From: Paracoccus hibiscisoli
Lineage (GTDB): Bacteria > Pseudomonadota > Alphaproteobacteria > Rhodobacterales > Rhodobacteraceae
Assembly (NCBI RefSeq): GCF_005048265.1
Contig: NZ_SUNH01000011.1
Coordinates: 62,001 to 126,000 of the forward strand
Length of the DNA: 64,000 bases
Direction: 5' to 3'
The notes under the pieces: generated by a model
Databases searched by the model: none
Seen by the model: the letters and a program-made list of their open reading frames with translations, nothing else
Told to the model about the DNA's origin: nothing
Part shown: positions 59,333 to 64,000 of the stretch, piece by piece
How the letters are laid out: each line of letters opens with the position of its first letter
How positions within the stretch are numbered: position 1 is the first letter of the stretch
Position numbers and translations under genes: made by a program

Positions 59333-61989
59333 CGGACGGTCCGCTGGCGGGGGACCTGCACCCCTGGGCCATGCCTGCGGATGCGGTTCTGCAGGCGCTT
59401 GGGACCGATGGCAGGGGGCTGAGCGCCACGGAAGCCGCAGCCCGGCTGGAGCGCCACGGGCCGAACCGGCTGCCCGAACCGCCCCGCCCCTCGGCGCTGG
59501 CCCGGCTGGCGCGGCAATTCGCCAACCTGCTGATCGTGGTGCTGATTCTGGCGGCGGTCATCACGGCGCTGTTGGGTCACTGGGTCGATACTGGCGTGAT
59601 CCTGGCCGTGGTGGTGCTGAACGGGGTCATCGGCTTTGTCCAGGAGGGGCGGGCCGAACAGGCGCTGGAGGCGCTGCGCGACATGCTGGCGCCGCGCGCG
59701 GCCGTCCTGCGCGACGGGGCGCGCCTGTCGGTGGACGCGGTGCATCTGGTGCCCGGCGACATCGTCCTGATCGAGGCGGGCGACCGCGTGCCCGCCGACC
59801 TGCGCCTGATCGCGGTGGCGAACCTGACCGCCGAGGAGGCGATGCTGACCGGTGAATCCCTGCCGGTGCGCAAGGGGCTGGCGCGGGTGGCTGTCGGCGC
59901 GCCGCTTGGCGATCGCGCGGCGATGGCGTTCAGCGGCACGATGATCGCCCAGGGGACCGGGGCCGGCGTGGTCGTGGCCACGGGGGCGGCCACCCAGATC
60001 GGCCAGATCAGCCACATGATGCAGTCGGTCACGGTCCTGACCACGCCGCTGATCGCGCAGATGAGCCGCTTTGCCCGCGTCCTGACCGGGTTCGTGCTGG
60101 TCGTCGCGGCGCTGGTGCTGGCCTTTACCACGCTGCTGCGCGGCACCCCCTTTGCCGAGGCGTTCATCGTCGTGGTCGGCCTGATCGTCGCGGCCATCCC
60201 CGAGGGTCTGCCCGCGGTGCTGACCGTCACGCTGGCCATCGGCGTGCAGCGGATGGCCGGGCGGCACGCGATCATCCGCCGGCTGCCCTCGATCGAGACG
60301 CTTGGCGCCGTCTCGGTCATCTGTTCGGACAAGACCGGCACGCTGACCCGCAACGAGATGGTCGTGACCCGCATCGCCACCGCGCGCGGCGACGCCGAGG
60401 TCGCGGGCGACGGCTATGCCCCCGAGGGCACGGTCGGCGGCACCGATGACCCGGCCTGGCCCGCCCTTGGCCGTATCGCGGCGCTGTGCAACACCGCCCA
60501 GCTGCGCCACGACGGCAGCTGGCGGGTCGAGGGCGACCCGATGGAGGGCGCGCTGCTGGCCCTGGCGGGCAAGCTGGGTGCCCCGTGGCAAGACCGCCCC
60601 GCGCCCCGCGCCACGATCCCCTTCGATGCACGCTATCGCTATATGGCGGTGCTGGATCAGGAGATGATCCTGGCCAAGGGCGCCCCCGAGGCGCTGCTGG
60701 CGCGCTGTGACCGGGCGTTGGGCGTGGACGGCCCGCTGGACCGTCCCGCATGGGAGGGCCGGGCCGAGGCCATCGCCCGTCAGGGCATGCGCGTGCTGGC
60801 GTTGGCGCACAAGCCGCATGACGCGGCGACGCTGGATCACGGTGATCTGGACGGCGGGCTGGTGCTGGTCGGGCTGGTCGGCCTGATCGACCCGCCCCGC
60901 CCCGAGGCGATCGCCGCCGTGGCCGATTGCCGCCGCGCGGGCATCGCGGTCAAGATGATCACCGGCGATCATGCCGGAACCGCCGCCGCCATCGGCCGCC
61001 AGATCGGGCTGGCCCGCCCGGACCGGGTGCTGACCGGCGCCGATATCGACGCGCTGGACGACGATGCGCTGATCGGGGCGGCGGACCGCACCGACATCTT
61101 TGCCCGCACCAGCCCCGAACACAAGCTGCGGCTGGTCATGGCGCTGCAGGCGCCCGGCGCGGTCGTCGCGATGACCGGCGACGGGGTGAACGACGCGCCC
61201 GCGCTGAAACGCGCGGATGCGGGCATCGCGATGGGCCGGAAGGGGTCGCAGGCCGCGCGCGAGGCCAGCGACCTGGTGCTGGCCGACGACAACTTTGCCT
61301 CGATCGCCGAGGCGGTGCGACAGGGGCGCACGGTCTATGACAACCTCAAGAAGGTCATCGCCTTCCTGCTGCCCGTGAACGGCGGCGAAAGCATGAGCCT
61401 GATCGTCGCCGTCCTGTTCGGCCTGATCCTGCCGATCACCCCGCTGCAGATCCTGTGGGTGAACATGCTCAGCTCTGTCGCGCTGGCGATGGCCCTGGCC
61501 TTCGAGCCGCCAGAGCGTGGCGTGATGGCCCGCCCGCCGCGCCCCGCCCATGCGCCGATCCTGTCGCGCTTCGTGCTGTGGCGGGTGATGCTGGTGTCGG
61601 TCCTGTTCACCCTGGGGATCTTTGGTCAGTTCCAGGCGGCGATGGCCTGGGGCGCGGATCTGGATGTCGCGCGGACCATGGCGGTCAACACGCTGGTGGC
61701 GATGGAGGTGTTCTATCTGTTCTCGGTCCGCTACCGTCACGGCGCGTCGGCCACGCTGCAGGGCGCGCAGGGCACGCCCGCGGTCCTGATCGCGCTGGCC
61801 GTGGTGGTGGCGCTGCAGGTGCTGCTGACCTATGCGCCGCCGCTGCGGATGCTGTTCGGCACCGCGCCGCTCAGCCTGGGCCAGCTGGCCGCGTGTGTGG
61901 GGGCCGGGGTGCTGCTGCTGGCCGTGCTGGAGATCGACAAACGCGCCGCCGCCTTGTGGCGCCGCAACCCGACAGGAGAATCCGCATGA
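59329..61989 (+). CDS. P-type cation ATPase (P2A, SERCA/PMR1-like)
   Basis: 886-residue pump. Phosphorylation Asp334 is in [13 protein letters not shown], the actuator loop is LTGESLP, transmembrane ion site [20 protein letters not shown], nucleotide site [10 protein letters not shown], and hinge [21 protein letters not shown]. The PEGLP motif places it with Ca2+ (or Mn2+) P2 pumps rather than heavy-metal P1B types. N-terminal cation_ATPase_N domain and six C-terminal helices are complete. It overlaps the SDR and ackA-pduL genes. Confidence 0.88.
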   Translation: MTDGPLAGDLHPWAMPADAVLQALGTDGRGLSATEAAARLERHGPNRLPEPPRPSALARLARQFANLLIVVLILAAVITALLGHWVDTGVILAVVVLNGVIGFVQEGRAEQALEALRDMLAPRAAVLRDGARLSVDAVHLVPGDIVLIEAGDRVPADLRLIAVANLTAEEAMLTGESLPVRKGLARVAVGAPLGDRAAMAFSGTMIAQGTGAGVVVATGAATQIGQISHMMQSVTVLTTPLIAQMSRFARVLTGFVLVVAALVLAFTTLLRGTPFAEAFIVVVGLIVAAIPEGLPAVLTVTLAIGVQRMAGRHAIIRRLPSIETLGAVSVICSDKTGTLTRNEMVVTRIATARGDAEVAGDGYAPEGTVGGTDDPAWPALGRIAALCNTAQLRHDGSWRVEGDPMEGALLALAGKLGAPWQDRPAPRATIPFDARYRYMAVLDQEMILAKGAPEALLARCDRALGVDGPLDRPAWEGRAEAIARQGMRVLALAHKPHDAATLDHGDLDGGLVLVGLVGLIDPPRPEAIAAVADCRRAGIAVKMITGDHAGTAAAIGRQIGLARPDRVLTGADIDALDDDALIGAADRTDIFARTSPEHKLRLVMALQAPGAVVAMTGDGVNDAPALKRADAGIAMGRKGSQAAREASDLVLADDNFASIAEAVRQGRTVYDNLKKVIAFLLPVNGGESMSLIVAVLFGLILPITPLQILWVNMLSSVALAMALAFEPPERGVMARPPRPAHAPILSRFVLWRVMLVSVLFTLGIFGQFQAAMAWGADLDVARTMAVNTLVAMEVFYLFSVRYRHGASATLQGAQGTPAVLIALAVVVALQVLLTYAPPLRMLFGTAPLSLGQLAACVGAGVLLLAVLEIDKRAAALWRRNPTGESA

Positions 61990-63749
61990 AAGTCCTGGTG
62001 TTCAACGCCGGCAGCTCCAGCCTGAAGCTGGGCGTCTTCGATGACGAACGGCAGGTGTTCAAGGCGGGCTTTGACCGCTTCGGGCCTGACGGCTGCGATC
62101 TGACGGTGGCGGGGGTGGTGCGCCGCGCGCCGCAGACGGATCTGCGCGCGGCCATCGCGGCGGTGCCCGCGCTGCTGTCCGAGCAGGGCGTCGCGGGCAT
62201 CGCGGCGGTCGGCCACCGGCTGGCCCATGGCGGAACCGGCTTCACCGGCCCCGCGCGCCTCGACGATGCGGTCGTAGCGCGCATCGACGCGCTGACCCCG
62301 CTTGCGCCGCTGCACAACCCGGCGATGCTGCAGGCGGTGCGGCTGGCGCGCGATCTGTGGCCCGACCTGCCGCAGGTCGCGGTCTTTGACACCAGCTTTC
62401 ACCTGACCAATCCGGCGCGGGCGACGACCTATGCGGTTCCCGCCGCCTGGCGTCAGGCGGGGCTGCGGCGGTTCGGCTTTCACGGCACGTCGCACAAATA
62501 CGTGGCCGAACGCGCGGCCGAGGCGCTTGGCCGTCCTGTGTCGGAGCTGCGCATCATCAGCATGCATCTGGGCAACGGGGCCAGCGCCTGCGCGGTGCAA
62601 TACGGGCGCAGCATCGACAGCTCGATGGGCATGACCCCGCTGGAGGGGCTGGTGATGGGCACGCGGTCGGGCGATGTCGACCCCGGCGCCTTCGGCTTTC
62701 TGCAGCGCGAACTGGGCCTGGATATCCCGCAGATCGAGGCCGCGCTCTATGCCGACAGCGGCCTGATGGCGCTGGCGGGCAGCGCCGACATGCGCGACGT
62801 CCAGGACCGGGCCGCGGCGGGCGATGCGGCGGCGCAGGGTGCGATCACCCTCTATGCCTATCGCGCGCGCAAGTATCTGGGGGCCTATGCGGCGGCGATG
62901 GGCGGGCTGGACGCGGTCGTCTTCACCGGCGGAATCGGAGAGAACTCGGCCACGATGCGGCGGCGGATCTGCGACGGGCTGGGCTTTCTGGGCCTGACCC
63001 TGGACGAGGATCTGAACCGCGCTCCGGACCTGTCCGATCAGGCCGCCCCGCAGATCCAGGGGCCCGGCAGCCGCGTCGCGGTCATCGTGACCGAGACCGC
63101 CGAACAGCGCATGATCGCGCGCGAGGTGCGCCGGCTGCTGGCCCGCCCGCCCGCTGTGCCGCGCCCCATTCCGGTGGCCGTGTCGGGCCGCCATGTGCAT
63201 CTGTCCGCGCCCGCGGTCGAGGCGCTGTTCGGCCCGGGCTATCGCCTGACCCCCGGCACGCCCCTGCGCCAGCCCGGCAACTGGGTCGCGCAGGAACGCC
63301 TGGTGCTGGAGGGCCCCAAGGGACGGCTGGAGCGGGTGGCGATCCTGGGCCCGCTGCGCGCGCGCACCCAGATCGAGGTGTCGCGCACCGACAGCTTTGC
63401 CCTGGGCGTCGACGCGCCGCTGCGCGACAGCGGCAAGCTGGACGGCACGCCCTGCGTGCGTCTGATCGGTCCGGCGGGGCATCTGGACAGCGACGGGCTG
63501 ATCGTCGCCGCGCGCCACATCCACACCAACCCCGAGGATGCGCGCGCCATGGGCCTGCAGGACGGCGCGCTGGTGCAACTGCGCCTGGCCGACGGATCGG
63601 CGCGCAGCCTGATCCTGGATCGCGTGCTGGTCCGCGTGGCACCCGGCACCGTCACGGAACTGCATATCGACACCGACGAGGCCAATGCCGCAGGGATCGT
63701 GGGCGCGACCGAGGGCGCGCTGGTCGGAACGGCGCAGCCGGTGGATTGA
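61986..63749 (+). CDS. Acetate kinase fused to PduL phosphotransacylase
   Basis: 587-residue bifunctional protein. Residues 1 to about 395 are acetate kinase (VFNAGSSSLKLGVFD, RRFGFHGTSHKYV, SMHLGNGASACAVQYGRSID, VFTGGIGENSATMRRRI). Residues about 400-587 are a PduL-type phosphate acyltransferase, with VAVSGRHVHLSAPAVEALFG, VRLIGPAGHLDSDGLIVAAR and the zinc-binding HIHTNPEDARAMGL. Together they would turn acetyl-CoA into acetate and ATP, or the reverse. Fusion of the two steps in one chain is unusual. It ends the operon behind an FNR-like site, which suits overflow or low-oxygen ATP formation. Confidence 0.92.
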   Translation: MKVLVFNAGSSSLKLGVFDDERQVFKAGFDRFGPDGCDLTVAGVVRRAPQTDLRAAIAAVPALLSEQGVAGIAAVGHRLAHGGTGFTGPARLDDAVVARIDALTPLAPLHNPAMLQAVRLARDLWPDLPQVAVFDTSFHLTNPARATTYAVPAAWRQAGLRRFGFHGTSHKYVAERAAEALGRPVSELRIISMHLGNGASACAVQYGRSIDSSMGMTPLEGLVMGTRSGDVDPGAFGFLQRELGLDIPQIEAALYADSGLMALAGSADMRDVQDRAAAGDAAAQGAITLYAYRARKYLGAYAAAMGGLDAVVFTGGIGENSATMRRRICDGLGFLGLTLDEDLNRAPDLSDQAAPQIQGPGSRVAVIVTETAEQRMIAREVRRLLARPPAVPRPIPVAVSGRHVHLSAPAVEALFGPGYRLTPGTPLRQPGNWVAQERLVLEGPKGRLERVAILGPLRARTQIEVSRTDSFALGVDAPLRDSGKLDGTPCVRLIGPAGHLDSDGLIVAARHIHTNPEDARAMGLQDGALVQLRLADGSARSLILDRVLVRVAPGTVTELHIDTDEANAAGIVGATEGALVGTAQPVD

Positions 63750-63853
63750 CCCCCGCCGCGGTGGCGCCAGAAAGGCCCTGTTGCCCGGGCGGGGTTTGAT
63801 TTACGCTGCCCGGAACAGATCAGATCGACCCCAGAATACGGTTGCAGCAGCCC

Positions 63854-64000
63854 ATGTCCCGCCCCACCATCCACGACGTCGCCCGCATTGCCGGTGTCAG
63901 CCTTTCGACCGTCGATCGGGTGCTGAACGACCGCGAGGGGGTGCGCCGCGCGACCCGGGCGCGGGTCGCCGAGGCGATGCAGCAGCTGGGCTACGAACGC
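63854..64000 (+). CDS. LacI-family regulator, N-terminal fragment
   Basis: The first 49 residues of a gene cut by the window end. [20 protein letters not shown] and [18 protein letters not shown] form the LacI helix-turn-helix and hinge approach. The reading VDRVLN rather than VSRVLN is found in sugar-alcohol or ABC-linked members. Target genes are outside the window. Confidence 0.88.
   Translation, partial: MSRPTIHDVARIAGVSLSTVDRVLNDREGVRRATRARVAEAMQQLGYER

Overview
The window is very GC-rich, densely packed DNA in which most neighbouring genes overlap by 4 bp (ATGA or GTGA). Gene content points to an alphaproteobacterium of the Rhodobacteraceae, probably a marine Paracoccus-like bacterium. 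The evidence is the DMSP demethylase DmdA, a full C-P lyase set with the DUF1045 protein, a proton-pumping rhodopsin with its retinal-forming Blh dioxygenase, a pcaQ/pca cluster, and the tripartite tricarboxylate transporter. The assignment rests on gene content, not on a database comparison.

Layout. (1) 1-8054: end of a tctBA transporter, a shikimate dehydrogenase-like gene, a 3-dehydroshikimate dehydratase-like gene, divergent pcaQ, and a pca operon with a large internal deletion. The start of pcaD is fused in frame to the last ~37 codons of pcaG, so pcaC, pcaH and most of pcaD and pcaG are missing. A BKACE gene and pcaB follow. (2) 8146-9843: CPA2 antiporter. (3) 10132-17898: DMSP module (BCCT transporter, Lrp regulator, dmdA, an atypical crotonase, an acyl-CoA ligase, and a two-part methylenetetrahydrofolate reductase that would receive the methyl group). 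(4) 17913-19956: NAD(P)-binding protein and aldehyde dehydrogenase. (5) 20301-27233: 5-oxoprolinase-type island (biotin carboxylase/BCCP, fused PxpB-PxpC, YcsI-like protein, PxpA, NRAMP-like transporter) with a divergent GntR regulator.

(6) 27234-29454: rhodopsin-blh operon behind a leader unusually rich in dyad symmetry. (7) 29483-41627: phosphonate regulon phnCDE1E2, phnF, phnGHI-HAD-JKLN, DUF1045 and phnM. A four-copy 11-bp-periodic GTCA array lies inside the 3' end of blh, just ahead of phnC, and a second PhoB-type site precedes phnM. (8) 41635-44454: arsenic genes arsH-acr3-arsR and a flavin reductase. (9) 44461-46365: ampR-like regulator and class A beta-lactamase. (10) 46585-53338: DMT transporter and a MoxR/DUF58/BatABCD-type operon. 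(11) 53410-58464: FNT channel, MscS channel, DUF1007 protein, and a secreted phytase-like esterase behind a third Pho box. (12) 58568-64000: SDR, P-type ATPase and acetate kinase-PduL fusion behind an FNR-like box, then the start of a LacI-family gene.

Together the genes suggest a sunlit, phosphate-poor, DMSP-rich habitat: light-driven proton pumping, DMSP as a carbon and methyl source, and Pho-controlled scavenging of phosphonates and phosphate esters. No rRNA, tRNA, CRISPR array, insertion sequence or prophage was recognised.
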